A stretch of DNA of 64,000 nt from Umezawaea sp049997955 (GCA_049997955.1 JAEBDY010000010.1:310001-374000), one strand, 5' to 3'; counted from the first letter of the stretch, positions 34,144 through 42,224 are shown. Made by a program: numbers and translations. Notes: generated from the letters alone by a model not told the origin.

Positions 34144-34595
34144 ATGCCAGCGGTGGACAAGGGAGCGGTGAGCAGGCGCGGCCTGCTCGCGGGCGCGGGT
34201 GCCGTGGCGGCGGTGCTGGGCACCGGCTCGTGGAACGCCGCGGTGGCGGAACCGGATGCGGCGGCCGAGTCGGTCACGGTGCGCCCTGGTGATGTCCGCT
34301 CCGACAACCTGTTGCGCGGCAACAACTTCCGGTTCGTCGGCCACCCGGACGAGACCCGCGTGGTGAGCCGACCGGCCAGGTGGTGCGAGCGGTGTCAGAG
34401 GCGGTGAGGTCCGGCAGGCGGGTCGTGGTGCGCAGTGGTGGGCACTGCTTCGAGAACCTCACCGCCACCGCGGCGGTGAGGGTGCTGCTGGACCTGTCCC
34501 CGATGAGCGCGGTCGGCTACGACGCCGGGCGGCGGGCGTTCGCCGTGCAACCAGGGGCCACCCTCGGTCACGTGTACCGGAGGCTGCTCACTTGA
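34144..34595 (+). pseudogene. Tat-exported FAD-linked oxidase (berberine-bridge type), frameshifted and truncated
   Basis: Frame one encodes a twin-arginine signal (SRRGLLAGAGAVAAVLG) and the start of a mature protein to about 34370. The next frame continues GQVVRAVSEAVRSGRRVVVRSGGHCFENL, the FAD_binding_4 segment whose GGH histidine is the covalent flavin attachment site in relatives, then GATLGHVYRRLLT and a TGA at 34593. A full enzyme would have about 480 residues; here only about 145 remain and the frame changes near 34375. The substrate-binding and BBE segments are absent downstream. Confidence 0.8.
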
Positions 34596-34792
34596 CTTTC
34601 CCATAAAAGTCCTTTGTGGACTCCGGGAGGCGCACCGCCGAACACCGGGATCAGCGACCGGAGCGCACGGGTGGTCGGCGCGCTCCACCGCGGCAACGGC
34701 CCGCGCCACCCGGATCACCGGCGAGTGCGCCTCCTCGCCGGTCTGTACGCTGGGAACCGAGGACCGCTGAATTTCGGACGGAAGGGGTTGGC

Positions 34793-35707
34793 GTGTCGGG
34801 AATCCGGCGTTCCGCACTTGTCGGCGTGCTGCTCGTGGCCCTCGGCTCCTGCACAGCGGGACCGGTCGAGAACCCGGTGGTCCCGTCGACCACCACGACC
34901 AGCAGCAGCACTCCCCCCGTGGAACGCGTGCACGTGTCGTTGGGCGACTCGTACGCGACCGGGTACCGCCCCGCGGACGCGGGCAAGCCCGCGGGGCCCA
35001 GCCAGGACGGTTTCGCCTCGCTCGTCGCGGAGCGGTCGGACCTGAAGCTGATCAACGTCGCGTGCAGCGGGGCCACGTCCGCGCAGCTGCGCGACCAGCC
35101 GGGCTGCGCTCCCGCCAACCGCGCCACCGACGCGGTCGACCCGGCGGGCAGCACGCAGGTGGAGGCCGCCGTGCGGGCGCTGCGGGAGAACGAGGGGCGG
35201 GTCGGCCTGGTCACGGTGGTGATCGGCGGCAACGACCTGGCGCCCTGCGCGCTGTCGTCGGACGCGGTGACGTGCGCGTCCCAGGCCGTGGCGGGCATCA
35301 GCGCCAACCTGGCCGCCGTGCTGCCCGCCCTGCGCCAGGCAGCGGGTGACACCCCGATCGTGGGGCTGACGTACCCCGACGTGTTCCTCGGGGCGTGGGT
35401 GTCGCCCGCGTTCCCGAACGGCCAGGACCTCGCGCGCCAGTCCGTGCCGCTGTTCCGGGACGTGCTCAACGCCGCCCTCGAAGCCGAGTACGCGAAGGTC
35501 GGGGCGACTTTCGTGGACGTCACCGCGTCGACCGGCGGCTACGGACCGCTGACCGAGGTGACCCAGGACCCGACCTACGGTCCGATCCCCGCACCGGTCG
35601 CGAAGGTGTGCGCCCTGACGTACTTCTGCCGCTACACCGACGTGCACCCCACGCCCGCGGGTCACCAGGAGATCGCCACCGCCGTCCTGGCCGCCGCGGG
35701 CCGCTGA
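34793..35707 (+). CDS. SGNH/GDSL-family esterase/lipase lipoprotein
   Basis: A 304-residue secreted hydrolase. The signal peptide ends in the lipobox ALGSC (Cys about residue 19), followed by a Ser/Thr/Pro linker. Catalytic blocks: GDSYATGY (Ser nucleophile), the VACSGAT Gly block, VIGGNDL (Asn) and the terminal Asp/His motif YTDVHPTPAGH. The spacing matches the Streptomyces-type SGNH lipases. GTG 34793 follows GGAAGGGG. Anchored on the outer face of the membrane; substrate probably an ester lipid, not determined. Confidence 0.9.
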   Translation: MSGIRRSALVGVLLVALGSCTAGPVENPVVPSTTTTSSSTPPVERVHVSLGDSYATGYRPADAGKPAGPSQDGFASLVAERSDLKLINVACSGATSAQLRDQPGCAPANRATDAVDPAGSTQVEAAVRALRENEGRVGLVTVVIGGNDLAPCALSSDAVTCASQAVAGISANLAAVLPALRQAAGDTPIVGLTYPDVFLGAWVSPAFPNGQDLARQSVPLFRDVLNAALEAEYAKVGATFVDVTASTGGYGPLTEVTQDPTYGPIPAPVAKVCALTYFCRYTDVHPTPAGHQEIATAVLAAAGR

Positions 35708-35737
35708 CCTCACCGTCGAGGGGAAGCACGATCGTGT

Positions 35738-35768
35738 GGCACGGGTAGTGGCCGGCGAGACCCGTGCC
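35738..35768 (+). terminator. Hairpin after the SGNH lipase gene
   Basis: GGCACGGGT (35738-35746) and ACCCGTGCC (35760-35768) pair perfectly around a 13-base loop. It lies 31 bases after the lipase stop and 13 bases before the next gene, so it may be a terminator or a structured leader. Confidence 0.5.
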
Positions 35769-35781
35769 TACCATCGTCCAC

Positions 35782-36057
35782 ATGGGACAAATCTCCGAGC
35801 AGGACTACAGCGGCCTCGGCACCGTGGCACTCGTGACGATCGCCGTCCTCAGCCTGGTGGCCTTCGTCTTGTGGATCGCGGCGATCGTGTCGGTCGTGCG
35901 CGACTCGCGGCTGACCGGTGGCGGCAAGCTGCTGTGGATCGCGGTGGTCCTGGCCTACCCGTTCCTCGGCAGCATCGGGTGGTTCGCGGGCGGCCGCAGG
36001 GCCCAGCTGCTCAAGACCGCGGTCCCGAGCCCTGCCCTGTCCCAGGTGTACGGCTGA
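35782..36057 (+). CDS. Two-helix membrane protein with PLD-nuclease N-terminal (PLDc_N) domain
   Basis: A 91-residue protein with two membrane segments (about 15-38 and 51-70) and the PLDc_N features: WIAAIVSVVRDSRLTGGGKLLW and PFLGSIGWFAGGRR. It lacks the phospholipase domain itself. Stand-alone PLDc_N proteins are common in actinomycetes and of unknown role. Convergent with the GntR gene, four bases apart. Confidence 0.85.
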   Translation: MGQISEQDYSGLGTVALVTIAVLSLVAFVLWIAAIVSVVRDSRLTGGGKLLWIAVVLAYPFLGSIGWFAGGRRAQLLKTAVPSPALSQVYG

Positions 36058-36061
36058 CGCC

Positions 36062-36757
36062 TCAGGGCAGCGCGCGCGGGGTCGCGACCGGGCTCACGCC
36101 CAGCCGTGACGCGGCCTTCGCGCCGAGGCTGGTGGAGATGTGCCGGTGCATCACGGCCGCCGCCGCGTCGGAGTCGCCTGCGATGACGTGCTCCACGAGC
36201 CGGTGGTGCTCGGCGGTCGTCCGGGCGCGTTCCTCCTCGCCGCGCACGACCTCCAGGCCGAGCCTGCGGTAGCGGTCCGCCTTGTCCCACAGCCCGTCGA
36301 GCGCGGCGATCAGCAGGTCGTTGTGCGACGCCCGGTACAGCGCGGAGTGGAACCGCCGGTGCGCGATCAGGTCCTCGACACCGGGATCGCTCGGCAGCGC
36401 CTCGAGCCCCAGCACCGCCGCGCGGATCTCCTGGATGTCGGCCCTGGTGCGGCGCTGCGCGGCGAGCGCGACCGCCAGCGGGTCCAGCGACCGGCGCAAC
36501 TCCAGCAGGTCGCGCGCCTCCTCCGCGGTCAGCTCGGTGACGCGGGCGTCGCGGTGGGCGTCCAGCTCGACCAACCCCTCGGACTTCAACCGCCGCAACC
36601 CCTCCCGCAACGGGGTCGTGCTGATCCCGATCGTGCGCGCCAGCGTCGCCTGGTTGAGCACCTCCCCCGGCCCGAACTCACCGGACAGGATCTTCTCGCG
36701 CAGGGTCGTGTACGCGAAGTCGCTCTTCGTCATGAAGGGCTCGGCGCGCTCCGCCAT
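36062..36757 (-). CDS. GntR-family regulator with FCD ligand domain
   Basis: A 231-residue FadR/VanR-type regulator. The winged helix is FAYTTLREKILSGEFGPGEVLNQATLARTIGISTTPLREGLRRLKSEGLV-like in order and ends near residue 75; the FCD domain carries the metal/ligand Asp and His residues (DLIAHRRFHSALYRAS, ITEHHRLVEH-like AEHHRLVEHV). GGGAGGT lies eight bases before ATG 36757. A perfect palindrome 41 bases upstream is a likely operator. Target metabolism is not evident. Confidence 0.9.
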   Translation of the reverse strand: MAERAEPFMTKSDFAYTTLREKILSGEFGPGEVLNQATLARTIGISTTPLREGLRRLKSEGLVELDAHRDARVTELTAEEARDLLELRRSLDPLAVALAAQRRTRADIQEIRAAVLGLEALPSDPGVEDLIAHRRFHSALYRASHNDLLIAALDGLWDKADRYRRLGLEVVRGEEERARTTAEHHRLVEHVIAGDSDAAAAVMHRHISTSLGAKAASRLGVSPVATPRALP

Positions 36758-36797
36758 CGCGGGACCTCCCTCGGGCCTCGGCCACCACCTGTCCCGA

Positions 36798-36815
36798 AGG
36801 AGGTTATAACCTCCT
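36798..36815. promoter_or_regulatory. Perfect 18-bp palindrome upstream of the GntR gene
   Basis: AGGAGGTTATAACCTCCT is completely self-complementary. It overlaps the stop codon of the flavoprotein gene upstream and lies 41 bases before the GntR start, so it is a strong candidate autoregulatory operator. Confidence 0.65.
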
Positions 36816-37794
36816 ACCCCGCGAGGTCGCGCCGCGCGTCGGCGAGGGCGGCGTCGGTGTCGGCCACGACCAGGTCGGCGTTCAGGTGAGCGCCTGCCAG
36901 TGCGCCCGCCGCCGCGGAGGCGCCGACCTGTGCCGCCAGGTCGGTGGCGTTGCCCGCCACCCACACCCCCGGCACCGCGGTGGTGCCCGCCATGCCGGAG
37001 GCGAAGCGGCGGCCCATCCCGCCGGGGAGGTCCTCCACCGGCAGCCCGAGCCCGTCCAGGCCCTCGGTGCGGGCCCACATCGTGGTCGCGACCGCCAGGA
37101 CCCGGCGGGACACGAGGTTCCCGCCACGGAGCCGCACGCCCGCGATGCCGCCGTCACCGTCGGACACGACCTCCTCGACCGGGGTGTCGACCACGCGGAT
37201 GTCGCGGGCGGCGAAGCGCGCACGGGTGTGCTCGTCGAGGTCGGTGCCGCGGGTGAAGTAGACGAGGTCGTCGGTCAGCTGGCGGAACAGCAGCGCGTGG
37301 TGGATCGAGGCCGGGCCCACGGCGAGGATCCCGATGGGCTCGTCGCGGACCTCCCAGCCGTGGCAGTACGGGCAGTGCACCACGCCGCGGCCCCAGTGCT
37401 CGGCGAGCCCGGGAACGTCGGGCAGGACGTCGCGCAGTCCGGTGGCGACGAGCAGGCGGCGCGCCGACAGGGTGCCGCCGTCGGCGAGGGTGACCGTGAA
37501 GCACGGGCCGCCCTCGGCCGACACCACTTCCCCGGTCACGACCAGGCCGCCGTAGTGGCGCACCTCCTCACGTCCCCTGCGCAGCAGTTCGGCGGGCGGT
37601 GTCCCGTCCAGCGCGAGCAGACCGTGCACGCCGTCGGCGGGCGCGTTGCGCGGGGTGCCGCTGTCGATCACGACGACCGAGCGGCGGGACCGGGCGAGCA
37701 TCAGAGCGCCGTTCAGGCCGGCGGCCCCGCCGCCGATCACCACGGCGTCCACGGTCCCGCTCGGCAGGGTGTCGGTCGCGTAGGCGGTGGTCAT
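36814..37794 (-). CDS. NAD(P)/FAD-dependent oxidoreductase, thioredoxin-reductase-like
   Basis: A 326-residue two-dinucleotide-fold flavoprotein. FAD fold: DAVVIGGGAAGLNGALMLARS; redox-region motif HCPYCHGWE; NAD(P) region shortened (IGILAVGPASIHHALLFRQL); C-terminal FAD contact VPGVWVAGNATDLAAQVGASAAAG. This matches the group of small thioredoxin-reductase-like proteins often paired with XRE-cupin regulators. The two cysteines CPYC could form a redox disulfide. GGAAGGGG precedes ATG 37794. Divergent from an XRE-cupin gene, its likely regulator. Confidence 0.88.
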   Translation of the reverse strand: MTTAYATDTLPSGTVDAVVIGGGAAGLNGALMLARSRRSVVVIDSGTPRNAPADGVHGLLALDGTPPAELLRRGREEVRHYGGLVVTGEVVSAEGGPCFTVTLADGGTLSARRLLVATGLRDVLPDVPGLAEHWGRGVVHCPYCHGWEVRDEPIGILAVGPASIHHALLFRQLTDDLVYFTRGTDLDEHTRARFAARDIRVVDTPVEEVVSDGDGGIAGVRLRGGNLVSRRVLAVATTMWARTEGLDGLGLPVEDLPGGMGRRFASGMAGTTAVPGVWVAGNATDLAAQVGASAAAGALAGAHLNADLVVADTDAALADARRDLAG

Positions 37795-37876
37795 GTCGTT
37801 CCCCTTCCTCCACGCGGGCGCCCGGTGGTTCCGAGGCCCGCGTTCACGACGATAGGCTTGCCTTGCGCTGACGGCA

Positions 37877-37889
37877 TACACTGTTGCCT
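37877..37889 (+). promoter_or_regulatory. Candidate -10 giving a leaderless XRE-cupin message
   Basis: TACACT at 37877-37882 lies seven bases before ATG 37890, the spacing at which transcription would begin on or next to the start codon. No ribosome site is visible between them. A clear -35 was not found. Confidence 0.4.
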
Positions 37890-38459
37890 ATGACGCAAGA
37901 CAATGACGACCTGGACAGCCTCGTGCGCAAGCGGATCCGGGCCCTGCGCGTGGCGCAGGGCTGGTCGCTGGAGGAACTGGCGGGCCGCGCCAAGGTCAGC
38001 CAGTCCACCCTCAGCCGCATCGAGAACGGGCAGCGCCGCCTTGCCCTCGACCAGCTCGTCACGCTCGCCCGCGCCCTGGACACCTCCCTGGACCAGCTCG
38101 TCGAGACCGCGGCCGACGACGTCGTCAGCAGCCCGATGATCGACGGTGCCCACGGGGTCATGCGCTGGACCATCAAGGCGGACCCCGGCATGAGCGTCGC
38201 GCGCCAGCGCATGACGAACCCTCCACCGGACAACCCCGCGCGCATGCGCGCCCATCCCGGTCGCGAGTGGTTCGTCGTGCTGTCCGGCACCGCGATCCTG
38301 CAACTGGGCAACCGGCGCATCCGCGTGGAGAAGAACCAGGCGGCGGAGTTCCCCACGATGCTGCCGCACGACATCGGCGCGGAGGGCGGGCCCTGCGAGA
38401 TCCTGGGCATCTTCGACCGCGACGCCCGCCGCGGCCACCAGCGCGACGACGACACCTGA
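37890..38459 (+). CDS. XRE-family regulator with C-terminal cupin domain
   Basis: A 189-residue regulator. N-terminal helix-turn-helix at residues 10-65 (LAGRAKVSQSTLSRIENGQR) and a cupin from about 95 (HPGREWFVVLSGTAILQLGNRRIRV, then PHDIGAEGGPCEIL). The cupin likely binds a small ligand. Divergent by 95 bases from the thioredoxin-reductase-like gene, a common pairing in actinomycetes, so it probably controls that enzyme. Confidence 0.9.
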   Translation: MTQDNDDLDSLVRKRIRALRVAQGWSLEELAGRAKVSQSTLSRIENGQRRLALDQLVTLARALDTSLDQLVETAADDVVSSPMIDGAHGVMRWTIKADPGMSVARQRMTNPPPDNPARMRAHPGREWFVVLSGTAILQLGNRRIRVEKNQAAEFPTMLPHDIGAEGGPCEILGIFDRDARRGHQRDDDT

Positions 38460-38558
38460 GCAGCGGCGCTTGCGCGTCCGGCAGCACAACCGGCCATCGT
38501 CTTGCGCACTCCGGGATCCGTGCGACCGTCACGGCTTGATCGTCTTAACGTGGCGGCC

Positions 38559-39434
38559 ATGAACCACGCTTCCCCGCACGCGGCACACGCGGCACACGCG
38601 GCGCACGCCGCCACCCAGCACTCCCACGACTCCGACGGCCAGGCGGAGATCCTCGACCTGGACGCGGAGGTGCTCGCCGAGCACACCGCGTCCATCACCG
38701 CGTGGCTGCCCGTCCAGGAGGAGCCGCGCCACGTCGTGGACCTGGGGTGCGGGACCGGGACGGGCACCTTCGCCCTGCTCGCGCGCTTCCCCGGAGCGGA
38801 GGTGACCGCCGTCGACGCGTCGGCCGGCCACCTGGACCGCCTGCGGGGCAGGGCCGAGGCGCTCGGCGTGGCCGACCGGGTGCGCACGGTCCAGGCCGAC
38901 CTCGACGCCGACTGGCCCGAACTCGGCCTGCCCGAACTGGTGTGGGCGTCGGCGTCCATGCACCACATGGCCGACCCCGACTGCGCCCTGCGCGAGGTCC
39001 ACGACCGGCTCGCGCCCGGCGGCCTGTTCGTCGTGGTCGAACTGGCGGGGTTCCCGCGCTTCCTGCCGGAGGACGCCCCGGAGGAGCGGCCCGGCCTGGA
39101 GGAGCGCTGCCACGCCGCCCTCGCCCACCACTACGCCGAGCACGTGCCGCACCGCGGCGCCGACTGGGGCCCCAAGCTGGCCGCCGCCGGGTTCACCGTC
39201 GAGCGCGAGCGCACGATCACCGTGAACGTCGAGGGCTCCCGCAGCCCGGCGGTCGGTCGGTACGCGCTCAGCGGCCTGAGCCGCCTGCGCGGCCAGGCGG
39301 CTCACTCCCTCGCCATGGAGGACCTCGCCGTCCTCGACCGGCTGCTCGACACCGGCGGCCCGCTCAGCATCCTGCGCCGCGCCGACCTCGCGGTCCGCAC
39401 CGAACGCACCGTGTGGGCCGCCCGCCGGGGCTGA
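38559..39434 (+). CDS. Class I SAM-dependent methyltransferase with His-Ala repeat N-terminus
   Basis: A 291-residue protein. SAM motif I is VVDLGCGTGTGTFALLARFPG, motif II has the acidic VTAVDASAGHL, and the later LVWASASMHHM and LAPGGLFVVVE segments complete a class I fold. The first 20 residues are a run of His-Ala-Ala units from four 9-base tandem repeats; a similar His-rich start could bind metal. ATG 38559 is the only good start. Substrate unknown. Confidence 0.87.
   Translation: MNHASPHAAHAAHAAHAATQHSHDSDGQAEILDLDAEVLAEHTASITAWLPVQEEPRHVVDLGCGTGTGTFALLARFPGAEVTAVDASAGHLDRLRGRAEALGVADRVRTVQADLDADWPELGLPELVWASASMHHMADPDCALREVHDRLAPGGLFVVVELAGFPRFLPEDAPEERPGLEERCHAALAHHYAEHVPHRGADWGPKLAAAGFTVERERTITVNVEGSRSPAVGRYALSGLSRLRGQAAHSLAMEDLAVLDRLLDTGGPLSILRRADLAVRTERTVWAARRG
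38577..38612 (+). repeat. Four 9-base tandem repeats coding His-Ala-Ala
   Basis: Units CACGCGGCA, CACGCGGCA, CACGCGGCG and CACGCCGCC follow one another in frame near the start of the methyltransferase gene. Copy number could vary between strains without breaking the frame. Confidence 0.75.
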
Positions 39435-39511
39435 CCAGGGCAGGTGGGACCGCCGCGGTCGATGATCGGTTCGGTCCGCAACCTCCCCGAGGGCCGGGGC
39501 GTCCACTGCGC

Positions 39512-40012
39512 ATGACATCGACCACCGCGCGCACTGCCGCAACGCTCTCGATCGTCGGCCTCGCGCTCGCGGTGACGACCGCGCCGGTGAGCGCCGCCGG
39601 TGGCGACGTGGTGACCACCGTGAGCGAGGCGGACCGGGTGGCCGCGATCTCCTGCTGGACGCCGGAGCGGATGGCGCGCCTGGGCTCGGACGACCGGCTC
39701 GCCCCGGCCGGGACCACCGCCACGCCGTGGGGTGGTCCCGTGCCCCCTGGCCCCTCCAGCTCGCGGGACGACGACGCGGTGATCGCCGTGGACCCGGCCG
39801 ACGGCGAGCACGTCGCGGACGTGGCGGGCACGCAGGACATCTCGTTCGACCCGGTGCCGTCCCCGGTGGACACGACGATCCTCGGCTACCCGGTGTCGCG
39901 GCTCACCAGAGGCGAGTCCCTGGTGTCCTGCGTGCTGCCCTCCTCCGAACGGCTTCGGCGACCGTTGACCTGCCGGACGAGAACTGGCGATACTGCTTTT
40001 CGAGTGGTGTAG
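39512..40012 (+). pseudogene. Secreted trypsin-like serine protease, internally deleted and truncated
   Basis: The frame encodes a signal peptide (to about ASA, residue 29), the propeptide-type motif ISCWTPERMARL, then PWGGPVPPGP. It jumps to DDDAVIAVDPADGEHVADVAG, which in the S1 family secreted proteases lies well after the catalytic His block, and to TTILGYPVSRLTRGESLVSC, which normally precedes the Ser block. The Gly-His-Cys segment and the GGSSGGP segment are both missing, so two of the three catalytic residues are absent. The last 25 residues match nothing. Identification is from family memory. Confidence 0.7.
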
Positions 40013-40076
40013 ACCACGCCGGTTTCCCGTCCGCCCTCCCGTCCGCCCACGGGTTCGACACCAGTGGAGTAAGTCC

Positions 40077-40919
40077 TTGAGAACCCTGCCCATGCTCGTG
40101 CTCTCCACCTGCGCGGCCCTGGTCGCGACCACCGTCGTCACCCCTGCCGCGATGGCCGCCTCGCTGAACAACACCTTCGAACGCCCGACCGCCGGTTCCG
40201 CCTACCCGCGCGCGCAGTGGGCGGCCGACGGGTGGAACGCGCCGTGGGACCTCGGCTTGAGCGGCCGAACGGTGATCGACTCCAGCGTCAAGCGCAGCGG
40301 GAGCAAGTCGTTGCGCGTGACCTACCCCGTCAGGCAGATCGGGCCGGAGAACTCCGGCGCCTCGGCGCCGTTCGCCATCCCCCGAGCGCAGGAGTACTAC
40401 GTCGCCCAGTGGGTGCGGTTCAGCCCGGACTTCAGCTGGGGCACCACCCAGTACGCGGGCAAGATCGGGGTCGGGCTCGGCGCGGGCGCGTCGTGCTCCG
40501 GCGGTGTCCCCTGCGACGGCTACAACGGCTTCACGTCGCGGTTCATCTGGCGCGGCGGCGGCAAGGCCGCGATCTACTTCTACAGCATGGACCACACCGG
40601 TCAGTACGGCGACTACCGCGACCTCGAAGTGGGTGGTTCCACCGTCTACTACCCCCGCGGCCAATGGGTGGAGATCGTGCAGCGGGTGCGGGTGAACACC
40701 GTGACCAACGGCAACGCCAACCCCGACGGCGAGATCCAGGTCTGGTACAACGGCCAGTCCGCGGCGCTGGTCACGGGGCTGAAGTTCGTCCGCAACGGCG
40801 ATCTGATCGACCGCGCCTACCTGTCGTCGTTCCACGGCGGAGCCGAGGCGTCCTTCGCCCCGACGAACACCTCGCACATCTGGTACGACGACCTGCGGGT
40901 CAACACCAGCCCCGTCTAG
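40077..40919 (+). CDS. Secreted polysaccharide lyase-like protein (PL14-type alginate/glucuronan lyase)
   Basis: A 280-residue beta-jelly-roll protein with a signal peptide (cleavage after AMA, about residue 27). Motifs recalled from family-14 lyases: EYYVAQWVRFSPDFSWG, GKIGVGLGAG, GYNGFTSRFIWRGGGKAAIYFY and QVWYNGQSAAL. The expected reaction is beta-elimination of uronic-acid polymers outside the cell. TTG 40077 is chosen because GGAG lies seven bases upstream; the alternative ATG 40092 would shorten the signal peptide. Stand-alone gene followed by a strong terminator. Confidence 0.72.
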   Translation: MRTLPMLVLSTCAALVATTVVTPAAMAASLNNTFERPTAGSAYPRAQWAADGWNAPWDLGLSGRTVIDSSVKRSGSKSLRVTYPVRQIGPENSGASAPFAIPRAQEYYVAQWVRFSPDFSWGTTQYAGKIGVGLGAGASCSGGVPCDGYNGFTSRFIWRGGGKAAIYFYSMDHTGQYGDYRDLEVGGSTVYYPRGQWVEIVQRVRVNTVTNGNANPDGEIQVWYNGQSAALVTGLKFVRNGDLIDRAYLSSFHGGAEASFAPTNTSHIWYDDLRVNTSPV

Positions 40920-40932
40920 GTGGTCGACGAGG

Positions 40933-40963
40933 CCCGCCCGTCCGGCGACGTCGGACGGGCGGG
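40933..40963 (+). terminator. Terminator of the lyase gene, 12-bp stem
   Basis: CCCGCCCGTCCG (40933-40944) pairs exactly with 40952-40963 around a seven-base loop; five more pairs (40927-40931 with 40965-40969) extend it after one mismatch. It starts 13 bases after the lyase stop. Confidence 0.85.
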
Positions 40964-40989
40964 ACTCGTGCGTGAGCGGACGGCCACGC

Positions 40990-41015
40990 CGCGCCGGGCG
41001 GTGGTGCCCGGCGCG
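40990..41015 (-). terminator. Terminator of the secreted protein at 41025, 10-bp stem
   Basis: CGCGCCGGGC (40990-40999) pairs with GCCCGGCGCG (41006-41015) around GGTGGT, nine bases past the minus-strand stop at 41025. Two convergent genes thus each have their own hairpin. Confidence 0.75.
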
Positions 41016-41024
41016 TTCAGACCG

Positions 41025-41789
41025 TCACGGTCGGGTGGCCGTGCCCTCGACGAGGGTGGTCTGGCCGGTCACGTACTCGCTCCACACCCCGACCGGCAGT
41101 TCAGCGCCCGGCCGGGCGAAGCTGCGCACGAAGCTGTGCCCCTCGTGGACTCCGCCGAAGCTCACGGAGAACTCCTTGGTGCTCGGCCGGTCCTGGGGCG
41201 GGGTGTCGGTCACCGGCAGGATCTCGTTGAGGCCCCAGCCGTAGTCCCGGCGGTAGTCGCCGACCACCCGCTCCAGGGTGTTCTCCAGGACGGCTCCCGC
41301 GGCCGGGATGTGGATCAGCACACCGCGCCTGCCCTGCGCGAGCACGGTGTTGAAGACCAGCACCTCCCCCTCGCCACCGCGGTGGAAGACCGCCCGGCCG
41401 GAGCCGACCCGCGAGCCTTCCGGGCACGCCGCCGCGCCGCGCGTCTCGATGACCGAGCGGTCGCAGGTCGGGAACAGGTGAGGGCTGAAGTGCACCGAGC
41501 GGTCGAACAGGAACACGAACTCCCTGGCGGCGGCCGGTTCCACGCCGGTGGCGGTCGTGCGCGCGCTGGTGAAGAAGACGTTCACGCCGAAGCGGGATCC
41601 GCCGTCCTCGGTGTAGGTCGCCGACCCCGTGTCGATGGTGACCGGGCCCGCCACGTCGGGCTCGTGCGGCCGCTGGGGGCCGAAGGGGGTCGGGTGCGGG
41701 TAGGACGTGCCGCCTGTCGCGGCCGTCGCGGGGACGGCGGTGAAGGCGATGACGACGGCGGTGAGTCCGATCAGTCGACGAACGCGCAC
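41025..41789 (-). CDS. Secreted protein of unknown function
   Basis: A 254-residue exported protein: signal peptide VRVRRLIGLTAVVIAFTA with cleavage near ATA, then a mature domain with two Cys (TCDRSVIE and AACPEGS) that may form a disulfide. I do not recognise a family; alternating hydrophobic residues suggest a beta-rich fold, and phrases like CPEGSRVGSG resemble secreted beta-sandwich proteins of actinomycetes. GTG 41789 follows AGGAGG at eight bases. Divergent from an ArsR-type regulator. Confidence 0.75.
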   Translation of the reverse strand: MRVRRLIGLTAVVIAFTAVPATAATGGTSYPHPTPFGPQRPHEPDVAGPVTIDTGSATYTEDGGSRFGVNVFFTSARTTATGVEPAAAREFVFLFDRSVHFSPHLFPTCDRSVIETRGAAACPEGSRVGSGRAVFHRGGEGEVLVFNTVLAQGRRGVLIHIPAAGAVLENTLERVVGDYRRDYGWGLNEILPVTDTPPQDRPSTKEFSVSFGGVHEGHSFVRSFARPGAELPVGVWSEYVTGQTTLVEGTATRP

Positions 41790-41815
41790 GGGTGGGTCCT
41801 CCTCGTCCGGGTCTT

Positions 41816-41877
41816 TTCGATACATGTCGAATAGACCGGGCCGGGAGTAGAGTCTTCGTAAGGTCTCGAAGAGACCT
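41816..41877. promoter_or_regulatory. Operator-like inverted repeats between secreted protein and ArsR-type gene
   Basis: TTCGA/TCGAA (41816-41820 and 41827-41831), CTTCG/CGAAG (41854-41858 and 41867-41871) and AGGTCT/AGACCT (41861-41866 and 41872-41877) cluster in the divergent promoter. The shared TTCGA core suggests binding sites of the adjacent winged-helix regulator. Confidence 0.45.
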
Positions 41878-41906
41878 GAGAACACCCTCAGGAAAAGGAC
41901 GAGATC

Positions 41907-42224
41907 GTGCCCTTCGGCCGCTGGGCCAACGTCGAGCACCCCGAACTCGACGAGATCACCGTCGACGACGTGCTGCACGCGCTGGCCGACCCCACCCGCC
42001 GCGCGATCATCCGCATGCTCCTGGCCGAGGGCGACCGCGCCTGCGGCACGTTCGGCCTGCCGGTCGCCGCCTCGACGCTGAGCCACCACTTCCGGTCCCT
42101 GCGCAAGGGCGGCGTCATCCGCCAGTACGACGAGGGCAGGCAGCGGATGAACACCTCGCGGCTCGCCGAACTGGACACGAGGTTCCCCGGCCTCGTCGCC
42201 ACCGTCCTGGCGACCTCGGAGTAG
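41907..42224 (+). CDS. ArsR-type winged-helix transcriptional regulator
   Basis: A 105-residue regulator. The helix-turn-helix region reads VLHALADPTRRAIIRMLLAEG and PVAASTLSHHFRSLRKGGVIRQ, the ArsR/HTH_20 pattern. No Cys pair for thiophilic metals is visible in the alpha-3 helix except one Cys in DRACGTF, so a non-metal signal is likely. GTG 41907 has an AAGGA site. Divergent from a secreted protein, the natural target. Confidence 0.88.
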   Translation: MPFGRWANVEHPELDEITVDDVLHALADPTRRAIIRMLLAEGDRACGTFGLPVAASTLSHHFRSLRKGGVIRQYDEGRQRMNTSRLAELDTRFPGLVATVLATSE

